Positions 25,590 through 32,092 of a stretch of 39,712 nucleotides of DNA are shown one piece after another. The notes beneath the pieces are model-generated. The model saw nothing but the letters and a program-made list of their open reading frames with translations, was not told the origin of the DNA and searched no databases. A program made the position numbers and the translations under genes. The DNA is from an uncultured Acidobacteriota bacterium. Its GTDB lineage: Bacteria; Acidobacteriota; Vicinamibacteria; Vicinamibacterales; CAVVIG01. The stretch is taken from positions 24,706 through 64,417 of the forward strand of contig CADEDC010000028.1 of assembly GCA_902825985.1 (NCBI GenBank), given 5' to 3'. Position 1 is the first letter of the stretch. Each line of letters starts with the position of its first letter.

Positions 25590-27218
25590 ATGACGACCGA
25601 CGTCGAGAATCGGGAGCGGCTCGCGTTCCACGTCGCCCGCTACGGGCTGTCGGTGGCGGCGGTCGGGCTGGGATTCAGCGTCCGCTGGCTGCTGGCGCCG
25701 GCGCTCGGCACGAACTTCCCCTATCTGCTGTTCTACCCCGCGATCATGCTGGCGGCCCGCTTCGGCGGCCTCGGTCCCGGCGCGGTCGCCACGCTGCTCT
25801 CCGCCGGTCTCGCCGCCTACTCCTACATGGAGCCGACCGGCACCGTGTGGGTCTCGCGCCGGGTCGATCAGGTGTCGCTGCCGATCTTCGCCGCCTTCGG
25901 CCTGTTGATCTCGTGGTCCTCCGAGTCGCTGCGGCGTGCCGAACGGCGGCAGCGCGATCTCGCCAAGCTGGCGACCGAGCGGGCGGCAGCGGAACGGGCG
26001 ACGTCGGAGCGGCTCGCCGCGACGCGCGACGAACTGGTGCTCGAGCGGGCGCGGGTCACCGACATCGTCCGCGACGTGCCCGGTGTCGTCTGGCAGGCCT
26101 GGGGCGACCCGGGATCACCGGCCGGCCAGCGGATGGACTTCGTCAGCGACTACGCCTTCCGGCTCCTCGGCTACAAGACCGACGAATGGCTGCAGTCGCC
26201 GAACTTCTGGCTGTCCATCGTCCATGCCGACGACCGCGAGCAGGCGATGCGCGAGGCGCACGACCTGTATCAGGCGGGGTTCGGCGGCATCATCCCGTTC
26301 CGTTGGGTCGGCCGCGACGGCCGCGAGGTGTGGGTGGAGTCGCACGTCCGGACGATTCAGCAGGCCGGCGCCTCGATCGGGATGCGCGGCGTCGCGCTCG
26401 ACGTCAGCGCGCGGAAGCAGCTCGAGGTCGAGCGGGCCGACCTGCTGGCGCAGGCGCAGGCGTCGAACCAGACCAAGGACGAGTTCATGGCGACCGTCTC
26501 GCACGAGCTGCGGACGCCGATCAACGCGGTGCTCGGCTGGACGCAGATGCTGCGCGCCGGCATCCTGGCGCCGGATCGCGCCGCCCGCGCGCTCGAGGCC
26601 ATCGAGCGCAACGCCATGGCGCAGAGCCGGATGATCGAGGACCTGCTCGACGTCTCGCGCATCACCTCCGGCAAGTTCCGGATGGAGTTCGAGGCGTCGG
26701 ACCTGTGTTCGCTGGCCCGGCTGGCCGTCGAGGTCGTCCGTCCGGCGGCGGAGGGCAAGGGCGTGCGGCTCGACGCGAATCTGCCGGACGCCGGCGACGG
26801 GCCGGGGCAACTGGACGCCGATCCGCAGCGTCTCGAGCAGGCGATCTGGAACCTGCTGTCGAACGCCGTCAAGTTCACCCCGTCGGGTGGGCGGGTGCAC
26901 ATCGACGTGGACGGCGGCGCCGAGTACGTGACGCTGACGGTGCGCGACACCGGGGAAGGCATTGCGCCGGAGGTGTTGCCGCACATCTTCGAACGCTTCC
27001 GCCAGGGCGACGCGAGCACGACCCGGGCCCATGCCGGACTGGGCATCGGCCTCGCGCTCGTCCGGCACATCGTCGAATTGCACGGCGGCACCGTGCGGGC
27101 CGCCAGTGGCGGCCGCGGGCAGGGCACGACCTTCCACGTGCGCCTGCCGAGACATCCCGCGAGACCTATCGAACAGACGGCGCCGCCACCGGATACAGCA
27201 CGACCGTCAGGTTCGTGA
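25590..27218 (+). CDS. DUF4118-PAS sensor histidine kinase
   Basis: A 542-residue membrane kinase. Residues ~15-115 form the DUF4118 four-helix membrane domain (FPYLLFYPAIMLAARFGG, LGPGAVATLLSAGLAAY). A short coiled-coil (RQRDLAKLATERAAAERA) leads into one PAS/PAC domain (about 160-275). HisKA follows with MATVSHELRTPINAVLGW; the phospho-accepting residue is His305. HATPase_c has LLSNAVKFT, VRDTGEGI and AGLGIGLALVRH. There is no receiver domain and no response regulator nearby, so the partner is encoded elsewhere. The last 53 bp overlap the 3' end of the convergent lipoprotein gene. The signal is unknown. Confidence 0.88.
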   Translation: MTTDVENRERLAFHVARYGLSVAAVGLGFSVRWLLAPALGTNFPYLLFYPAIMLAARFGGLGPGAVATLLSAGLAAYSYMEPTGTVWVSRRVDQVSLPIFAAFGLLISWSSESLRRAERRQRDLAKLATERAAAERATSERLAATRDELVLERARVTDIVRDVPGVVWQAWGDPGSPAGQRMDFVSDYAFRLLGYKTDEWLQSPNFWLSIVHADDREQAMREAHDLYQAGFGGIIPFRWVGRDGREVWVESHVRTIQQAGASIGMRGVALDVSARKQLEVERADLLAQAQASNQTKDEFMATVSHELRTPINAVLGWTQMLRAGILAPDRAARALEAIERNAMAQSRMIEDLLDVSRITSGKFRMEFEASDLCSLARLAVEVVRPAAEGKGVRLDANLPDAGDGPGQLDADPQRLEQAIWNLLSNAVKFTPSGGRVHIDVDGGAEYVTLTVRDTGEGIAPEVLPHIFERFRQGDASTTRAHAGLGIGLALVRHIVELHGGTVRAASGGRGQGTTFHVRLPRHPARPIEQTAPPPDTARPSGS

Positions 27219-27819
27219 TGTTCTCGTCCAGCGTCAGCGTCTGCGTCCACGGCTGGTGGCCGGCATGGGCGATGGCGAGCGCCAGGGCGCCCGGTCGCAG
27301 GCCGTTGAGCGTGAACTGCCCGCGATCGTCGGAGTAGGTGAACTCGCCGGTGTTGACGCCGCTCGTGACGTTCACCCGCACCCCTTCCAGGACGCGCGAG
27401 GACGGCGGCGCCTCGAGGATCGTGCCGCGCAGCGACAGCAGCGGCACGGCGACCGTGAGATTCGTCGTGCCGGTCACGCTCTCATAGACGGCGCGAATCT
27501 CGACGGTGCCGCTGTCGCGCGCCGTCACGACACCGGTCGACGAGACCTCGGCGACGGCGCGGTCCGACGAACTCCACTGCGCCACGGCGGTGACGTCGCG
27601 CGCGCTGCCGTCGGAGAGGCGCGCCGTCGCATTCACCTGGTAGGTGGTCGCGTTCATCTGGGCGCTGGTGAGCGCGACGCTCGCGACGGTCGGCGACGGC
27701 GTCGGTGTTGGCGTCGGCGTCGGTGCCGGCGATGGCGCCGTGCTGCTGTCGGAGCAGGCCGCCACCAACAGCGTCGCGATCACGATCAGACCACTCGGGC
27801 CGCCAGCTCGGCTCGGCAC
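27166..27819 (-). CDS. BIG2-like lipoprotein with carboxypeptidase-regulatory-like domain
   Basis: A 217-residue predicted lipoprotein: hydrophobic LIVIATLLVAA followed by Cys22, then a low-complexity Pro/Thr tether (about 29-44). Residues ~45-124 resemble a bacterial Ig-like group 2 domain (WSSSDRAVAEVSSTGVVTA is typical). The C-terminal part (about 128-215) has the TYSDDRGQFTLNGLRPG signature of carboxypeptidase-regulatory-like folds. It is probably a surface adhesion or structural protein. The GTG start is well supported by AGGAGGT (complement of 27825-27831) five to six bases upstream. Its 3' end overlaps the convergent kinase gene by 53 bp. Confidence 0.78.
   Translation of the reverse strand: MPSRAGGPSGLIVIATLLVAACSDSSTAPSPAPTPTPTPTPSPTVASVALTSAQMNATTYQVNATARLSDGSARDVTAVAQWSSSDRAVAEVSSTGVVTARDSGTVEIRAVYESVTGTTNLTVAVPLLSLRGTILEAPPSSRVLEGVRVNVTSGVNTGEFTYSDDRGQFTLNGLRPGALALAIAHAGHQPWTQTLTLDENITNLTVVLYPVAAPSVR
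27690..27735. repeat. Hexamer-like GGCGTC/GGTGTC repeat encoding Pro-Thr tether
   Basis: Imperfect tandem GGCGTCGGTGTT-type units encode the alternating Pro-Thr stretch of the lipoprotein on the opposite strand. Such tracts can change length by slippage, altering tether length without a frameshift when the unit is six bases. Confidence 0.5.
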
Positions 27820-27950
27820 GCGTCACCTCCTCATGTGTGCGGCAGCGCACGGCTGACGCTGTCGGAGGTTTCGAGCAAGCGAAGTGCCAGGTCGATCTCA
27901 GCCGCGGGCCGTGCGGCGCCCGGCCGGCGGCCGCCGACGCCTGAGGTGCA

Positions 27951-28421
27951 TCAGTCGCGCGCGCGCCTGGTGCGGGCGGCCGGCGGTGCGACGCCGTCGT
28001 CACGGGCATCAACTTCGCGAGCGATCATCACTTCGGTCGACTTGACGATCGCAATCGCATCGTCGCCGCGCTTCAACTTCAGCTCCTGAATCGCGTCGGC
28101 GGTGATCACCGCGGTGAGCACCTGATCGCCGATGCGCAGCCTGACCTGCCCCAGCAGACCGTCGGTCCGCACCTCCTCGACGAAGCCGCGCAGGCGATTG
28201 CGGCCGCTGAGCGCGACGATGAGGCCGCCGCCGGAGGACCGACGCGCCGGGGGCGTCGGTCGTTGCGGCGCGGTCAGGCGATCGATCTCGGCATCGGAGA
28301 TCCGATGATGGCCGCCGGCGGTCTGGGTGGTGCGGACGCGGCCCTGATAGATCCAGTGTTTCAGTGTGGAGTAGCCGACCCCGAGCCGGAGCGCGGCGGC
28401 GCGAACCGTGAGCAGCGTCAT
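27951..28421 (-). CDS. MerR/excisionase-type HTH plus TOBE molybdate-responsive regulator
   Basis: A 156-residue protein. Residues 1-50 form a winged-helix DNA-binding domain of the MerR/excisionase kind (LTVRAAALRLGVGYSTLKHW, then GGHHRISDAEIDRL). Residues ~68-135 are a TOBE/Mop domain (SGRNRLRGFVEEV, VTAVITADAIQELKLKRGD, AIVKSTEVMIA), which binds molybdate or tungstate. It has neither the N-terminal domain nor the length of classical ModE. Its ATG overlaps the modC stop by 4 bp (ATGA), so it is translated with the transporter and most likely reports intracellular molybdate to control this operon. The C-terminal tail is basic (RTRRARD). The nearest candidate binding site is the palindrome at 31016-31031. 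Confidence 0.85.
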   Translation of the reverse strand: MTLLTVRAAALRLGVGYSTLKHWIYQGRVRTTQTAGGHHRISDAEIDRLTAPQRPTPPARRSSGGGLIVALSGRNRLRGFVEEVRTDGLLGQVRLRIGDQVLTAVITADAIQELKLKRGDDAIAIVKSTEVMIAREVDARDDGVAPPAARTRRARD

Positions 28422-29533
28422 GATGACATCGTGGCCATCCGGTCGGGCGCGACGGCATGGCAGGAATACGTCTTGATAACCAGCCACACCGCGGTTCCCG
28501 CCTCGAGATCGAGGGCGCGGCACGCGTGTGGGGTGACATGGACCTCGAACGGGGCGCCGGCGTCGACGCGCAGGGTGATGGCCGGCCCGACCCGCCGCAG
28601 CCCGCCGATCACGCCCGGGAAGATGTTGCGGGCGCTGAGACCGGTCGGTTTCGTCGTCGCGACGAGGATGTCGCCGGCGCGCACCGCCAGCCGGACGCGG
28701 TCGCCGGGCGAGGCGCCGCGCAGCCGCGGCGCCTCCAAATCCACGGACGTGCCGTGGACGCGGCACGACATGGTGCCGGCGTCGGCGGCCACCGCCTGGA
28801 CGTCGGCGTCGAAGAAGTTCTCGAAGCCGGCGAGCTGGGCGACCAGCTCGGACGCCGGCGCGTCGAGCACCTCCTGCGGCGTTCCCGTCGCCACGATGCG
28901 GCCGCCATCCACGACCATGGCGCGTTCGCCGAGGGCGAGCGCCTCGCGATGGGCGTGGGTGACGTAGAGCACGGGAATCTGACGCGCCCGGTTCCAGTCG
29001 CGCAGATCGTCCATGATGCGCGACTGGCTGCGGTGGTCGAGCGCCGACAACGGCTCGTCGAGCAGCAGATAGGCTGGGTCGGTGACCAGCGACCGCGCGA
29101 GCGCCGCCCGTTGCCGCTCGCCGCCGGAGATCGCGTCGGGCCGTCGATCCAGCAGGTGCGCGATGCGGAACGACTGCGCAATCCGATCGATGCGCTCGCC
29201 GGCCGCCGCGTCGTCGAGGTGCGCGAGGCCGTAGCGCAGGTTGGCCGCGACCGTCATGTGCGGGAACAGCGCCAGATGCTGGAACACGTAGCCGCACTGC
29301 CGCTGCGCCACCGGGCAATCGATCCGGCGGGCGGCATCGAAGAGGACGCGGTCGCCGATTCGGATGGTGCCGGCATCGGGACGCGCGAGACCCGACAGGC
29401 AGCGCAGCAGCGTCGACTTGCCGGCACCCGACGGACCGAGCACGATCGTGATGCCGGCGGGCACCTCGATGGCGACGGCGAGGTCGAACGCCGGGGCGAC
29501 GCGGACGCGCAGCGCGGCGGCGAGGACGCTCAT
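28418..29533 (-). CDS. modC: Molybdate ABC transporter ATP-binding protein ModC
   Basis: A 371-residue ABC ATPase. It has Walker A GPSGAGKST (33-41), Q-loop YVFQHLALFP, signature ISGGERQRAALARSL, Walker B YLLLDEPLSALD and the H-loop in YVTHAHREA. A C-terminal TOBE domain (about 290-355, containing LSARNIFPGVIGGLRR) matches ModC. It energises import of molybdate with ModB and ModA. The ATG at 29533 overlaps the modB stop by 4 bp, and its own stop overlaps the regulator start by 4 bp, so the four genes form one coupled unit. Confidence 0.93.
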   Translation of the reverse strand: MSVLAAALRVRVAPAFDLAVAIEVPAGITIVLGPSGAGKSTLLRCLSGLARPDAGTIRIGDRVLFDAARRIDCPVAQRQCGYVFQHLALFPHMTVAANLRYGLAHLDDAAAGERIDRIAQSFRIAHLLDRRPDAISGGERQRAALARSLVTDPAYLLLDEPLSALDHRSQSRIMDDLRDWNRARQIPVLYVTHAHREALALGERAMVVDGGRIVATGTPQEVLDAPASELVAQLAGFENFFDADVQAVAADAGTMSCRVHGTSVDLEAPRLRGASPGDRVRLAVRAGDILVATTKPTGLSARNIFPGVIGGLRRVGPAITLRVDAGAPFEVHVTPHACRALDLEAGTAVWLVIKTYSCHAVAPDRMATMSS

Positions 29534-30222
29534 CGCGGCGCCACCGGGCTCCAGGCGCGGCGCTGCGTGGCGTAGGTCGCGACCAGGACGAGGAACGAGA
29601 AGACCAGCAGCACGAGCGCCGTCCGGTTGGCGGCGCCGTACTCGAACGCCTGCACGTGGTCGTAGATGGCGATCGACACAGTGCGGGTCACCCCGGGCAG
29701 GTTGCCGCCGACCATCATCACGACGCCGAATTCGCCCACCGTGTGCGCGAAACTCAGCACGACTCCGGTGAACAGCCCGTCCTTGGCGAGCGGCAGGATG
29801 ATGTCGCGGAACGTCCGCCAGCGTGACGCCCCAAGCGTCGCGGATGCCTCGATCAGGCTCGGGTCGACACGCGCGAACGCCGCGGCAATGGGCTGGACCA
29901 TGAAGGGCAGACTGTAGATCACCGACGCGATGACGAGCCCTTCGAACGTGAACGCCAGGCCGTGCCCGGTCAGCTGCATCCACCACCGGCCGACCGGGCT
30001 GTCGGCGCCGATGGCGACCAGTACGTAGAGACCGAGCACGGTCGGCGGCAGCACCAGCGGCAGGGCGACGATCGATTCGACGACGAACGCGAAGCGCCAG
30101 CGCGAAAACGCAATCCAGTAGGCCGTCGGGGTGCCGACGACGAGCAGGATGGCGCAGACCCATGTGGCGAGGCGTAGCGTCAGTGCGATGGCGCCCCAAT
30201 CCATGCCCGCGTCGACCGTCAC
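29530..30222 (-). CDS. modB: Molybdate ABC transporter permease ModB
   Basis: A 230-residue inner-membrane permease with five or six hydrophobic helices. It has the ABC-importer EAA loop ASATLGASRWRTFRDIILPLA and the ModB-typical FAHTVGEFGVVMMVGGN. PLVLPPTVLGLYVL is also characteristic. The GTG start overlaps the modA stop by 4 bp (GTGA); a later ATG at 30204 is an alternative. It forms the channel for molybdate entry with ModC. Confidence 0.93.
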   Translation of the reverse strand: MTVDAGMDWGAIALTLRLATWVCAILLVVGTPTAYWIAFSRWRFAFVVESIVALPLVLPPTVLGLYVLVAIGADSPVGRWWMQLTGHGLAFTFEGLVIASVIYSLPFMVQPIAAAFARVDPSLIEASATLGASRWRTFRDIILPLAKDGLFTGVVLSFAHTVGEFGVVMMVGGNLPGVTRTVSIAIYDHVQAFEYGAANRTALVLLVFSFLVLVATYATQRRAWSPVAPR

Positions 30223-30989
30223 CTGGTGCCCCCGGGTGTCAGGAATCCCGACTCGGCCAGCCGCCGGACGACCGCGTCACGCCGCAGAAAGGCGAGGAAT
30301 TGCGCCGCCGCAGCCTGGTGGCGGGAGGCGCGCAGGATGACCGCCGCCTGGACGATGGGCGGGTGGAGATGCGCCGGCACCGGCCAATACCGTCCAGCCG
30401 CCGCCAGCGCCGGCGCCAGGGCCAACGACAGCGGCAGCAGTCCAATTTGGGCGTTGCCGGACTGGACGAACTGCGCCGCCTGCGAGGCGTTTTCGCCGAG
30501 GACCAGTTTCGGCTTCACCTGCGCGGTGAGTCCGGCCGCCGCGATTGCGGCCATCGCCGCCCGGCCGTACGGGGCGTGCGCCGGGTTGGCGATGGCCACC
30601 CGCGTCACCGCCGGGTCGGTGACGATCGCCAGACCCCGTTCGACCTCCACCGCCGCGTTGCTCCGGCTCCAGATCACCAGTTGACCGACCGCGTAGGTGT
30701 AGAGCGACGCCCCATCCGCCTTCCCGTCGGCGATCAGCCTCGTCGGATACTCGATGTCGGCCGACAGCAGGACGTCGAACGGGGCGCCGTTGCGCAGCTG
30801 GGAAAAGAAGTTGCCCGAGGAGCCGAAGGTGACGCGGACCGGCTGCCGCAGTTCCGACTCGAACTGCGCCACCAGTCCAGGCAGGACCGGCTGCAGGTCG
30901 GAGGCGGCGGCGATCGCGAGCGGCTGGGCCGCCGCGCCGGCCGGCAGCGCCAGCACCAGGGCGATGAGACGGGACAGCCGCCAGAACAT
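30219..30989 (-). CDS. modA: Molybdate-binding periplasmic protein ModA
   Basis: A 256-residue substrate-binding protein with a signal peptide ending near AGAAAQ (residue 22). Typical ModA blocks are AAASDLQPVLPGLVAQFE, VTFGSSGNFFSQLRNGAPFDV, LSADIEYP, AIANPAHAPYGRAA and KLVLGENASQAAQFV. It captures molybdate or tungstate outside the cytoplasm and hands it to ModB. It is the first gene of modABC plus regulator. A TAGAAT box lies 7 bp before the ATG, suggesting a leaderless transcript, and a near-palindrome lies 27-42 bp upstream. Confidence 0.93.
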   Translation of the reverse strand: MFWRLSRLIALVLALPAGAAAQPLAIAAASDLQPVLPGLVAQFESELRQPVRVTFGSSGNFFSQLRNGAPFDVLLSADIEYPTRLIADGKADGASLYTYAVGQLVIWSRSNAAVEVERGLAIVTDPAVTRVAIANPAHAPYGRAAMAAIAAAGLTAQVKPKLVLGENASQAAQFVQSGNAQIGLLPLSLALAPALAAAGRYWPVPAHLHPPIVQAAVILRASRHQAAAAQFLAFLRRDAVVRRLAESGFLTPGGTR

Positions 30990-30996
30990 CGGGCCG

Positions 30997-31002
30997 ATTC
31001 TA
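30997..31002 (-). promoter_or_regulatory. Candidate -10 box of the mod operon
   Basis: On the minus strand TAGAAT is followed by CGGCCCG and the modA ATG. A TTGACG (complement of 31023-31028) lies 20 bp upstream, longer than the usual spacing, and is part of the near-palindrome. Initiation would fall at or beside the ATG. Confidence 0.4.
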
Positions 31003-31015
31003 CATTAGTCGCCTT

Positions 31016-31031
31016 GATTCGACGTCAAATC
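31016..31031. promoter_or_regulatory. Near-palindrome, candidate operator of the mod operon
   Basis: GATTCGACGTCAAATC is a palindrome with one mismatched pair around a perfect GACGTC core. It lies 27-42 bp before the modA start and overlaps the -35 region. This is where a dimeric repressor such as the operon's own HTH-TOBE protein could act. The link to that protein is inference. Confidence 0.4.
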
Positions 31032-31290
31032 GGTTCTGAAGCGCGGCAAATCGCTCCAGATGTGGCGCCCTTCGGCCCGCCACCGGCGTCCCGCCAGCCC
31101 GGCCACCGACCGGGCCGGTGAACCAGGATGTCACGCGCCGCCGCAGCTTGGCACGCCCACTGCAGTCGGCAGGTTCTGACGAAATGAAGTACGGCGCGTC
31201 CTACAGCGAACCTTGGCTCGGCCGAAGTACTTCAAGAGAGACAGTTGCGCGGCGGTCGAGACCGATCGGACGCGGGCGCGGAGGCGTCAC

Positions 31291-31473
31291 ATGGAGACAG
31301 CAGGTGTGAACTGGGACTTCGTCGTTCTCTTCGGCACGATCCTGTTCTGGGCGCTGCTCCATACGTTCTCGCCGGACGGCCGCCAGTGGCGGACCGACGT
31401 GATGCGACAGGAGTCGCCGGACGTGGCGCCGGCACTGGACGAAGTGGCATCGCCGCCTGTCCGCCGCGGCTGA
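31291..31473 (+). CDS. Small single-span membrane protein
   Basis: A 60-residue protein with one membrane helix near the N-terminus (WDFVVLFGTILFWALLHTF, about residues 8-26) and a polar, mostly acidic tail. The ATG at 31291 is preceded by GGAGG (31280-31284) at a 6-base spacing, which is the main support. The open frame extends upstream to 31213, but that part is basic and unlikely. The family is not recognised. It is divergent from modA and convergent with the OsmC gene, 14 bp away. Confidence 0.45.
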   Translation: METAGVNWDFVVLFGTILFWALLHTFSPDGRQWRTDVMRQESPDVAPALDEVASPPVRRG

Positions 31474-31487
31474 ACGCCGCCTGGTCT

Positions 31488-31961
31488 TCACCCGATCGGC
31501 GACGCCCCGAGGGCCGGCTGCGCGTCCGCGACGACGCAGACCTCGGGTTGGACGCGCACGGGCGTCGACAGCGACGCCGTCACCAGACAGTTCCGCTCGG
31601 TCTTCTCGACCAGTTTCAGGACACGCCCGACATCGCTCCCGGCCGGGACGCGAATCACCGCGCGCACGATGATGTCCGTGAACCGCGTCACGCCCTGTTC
31701 GCGGGCGACGATACCGACGGCCTCGGCGTCGACGCCCAGGAGCGGCACGCTGGACGCGCCGGCGACCGCCCGCAGGGTGAACAGGAAACAGGCCTGCACG
31801 GCGCCGAGCAGCAGGTGCTCGGGACTCCAGGCGTCACCCGGCCCGCCGAACTCCGCCGGGGCGGCGATGACCACGTGCGGGCGATCCGGCGCCGACAGCC
31901 GAGCGTGCTCGCTCGTCCCGGCGGTGAGCCGTGTCGTGTAGTGATGTGGTAACGGGTGCAT
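31488..31961 (-). CDS. OsmC/Ohr family protein
   Basis: A 157-residue cytoplasmic OsmC-fold protein. The two conserved redox Cys are present: Cys58 in LLGAVQACFLFTLRA and Cys125 in EKTERNCLVTASL. The usual SPEHLLLGA motif precedes the first. Family members reduce organic hydroperoxides using thiols, typically as dimers. The start at ATG 31961 is set by AGGAG (complement of 31967-31971) five bases upstream. The frame extends further to 32015, but the added residues do not match the family. Confidence 0.87.
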   Translation of the reverse strand: MHPLPHHYTTRLTAGTSEHARLSAPDRPHVVIAAPAEFGGPGDAWSPEHLLLGAVQACFLFTLRAVAGASSVPLLGVDAEAVGIVAREQGVTRFTDIIVRAVIRVPAGSDVGRVLKLVEKTERNCLVTASLSTPVRVQPEVCVVADAQPALGASPIG

Positions 31962-32080
31962 GGCAGCTCCTGATCCGGCGTGCGCTACCCCTACGGATGC
32001 AGGGGCGGGCCGCAAGGTGACGCGCGCCGATGGCGACGCGTCCGGCGCGCCGGCGGCGCCGGCCGGCGCGACCAGGCTGA

Positions 32081-32086
32081 TAACAT
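32081..32086 (+). promoter_or_regulatory. Candidate -10 box of threonine synthase gene
   Basis: TAACAT followed by GGCGCC leads directly to the GTG start at 32093; an overlapping GATAAC is two bases earlier. There is no Shine-Dalgarno sequence, so a leaderless transcript is likely. An ATG at 32085 opens only M-A-P-stop, its TGA overlapping the GTG. Confidence 0.4.
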
Positions 32087-32092
32087 GGCGCC

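Larger units (their letters stand above)
30990..31290. other. Divergent intergenic region between modA and a small membrane protein gene
   Basis: This 301 bp region holds the modA promoter elements and the near-palindrome at 31016-31031. It also holds the direct repeat GAAGTAC (in the 31180s and the 31220s; the second copy is part of the palindrome AAGTACTT) and GGAGG (31280-31284) before the next gene. No other gene or RNA element could be supported; no classical ModE box or molybdenum-cofactor riboswitch structure was recognised. Confidence 0.45.

Noticed and set aside
27925..27936. Palindrome CGGCGGCCGCCG after the mod operon as a terminator
   Set aside because: It is a continuous palindrome with no loop and no following T-run on the transcribed strand, so it does not make a normal terminator hairpin.
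30990..31290. Possible ModE box or molybdenum-cofactor riboswitch before modA
   Set aside because: No TATA-rich ModE-type inverted repeat and no riboswitch-like structure could be recognised; only the GACGTC near-palindrome is supportable.
31118..31309. 63-codon plus-strand frame upstream of the small membrane protein
   Set aside because: Basic, low-complexity product, no ribosome-binding site, and it overlaps a better-supported start in another frame.
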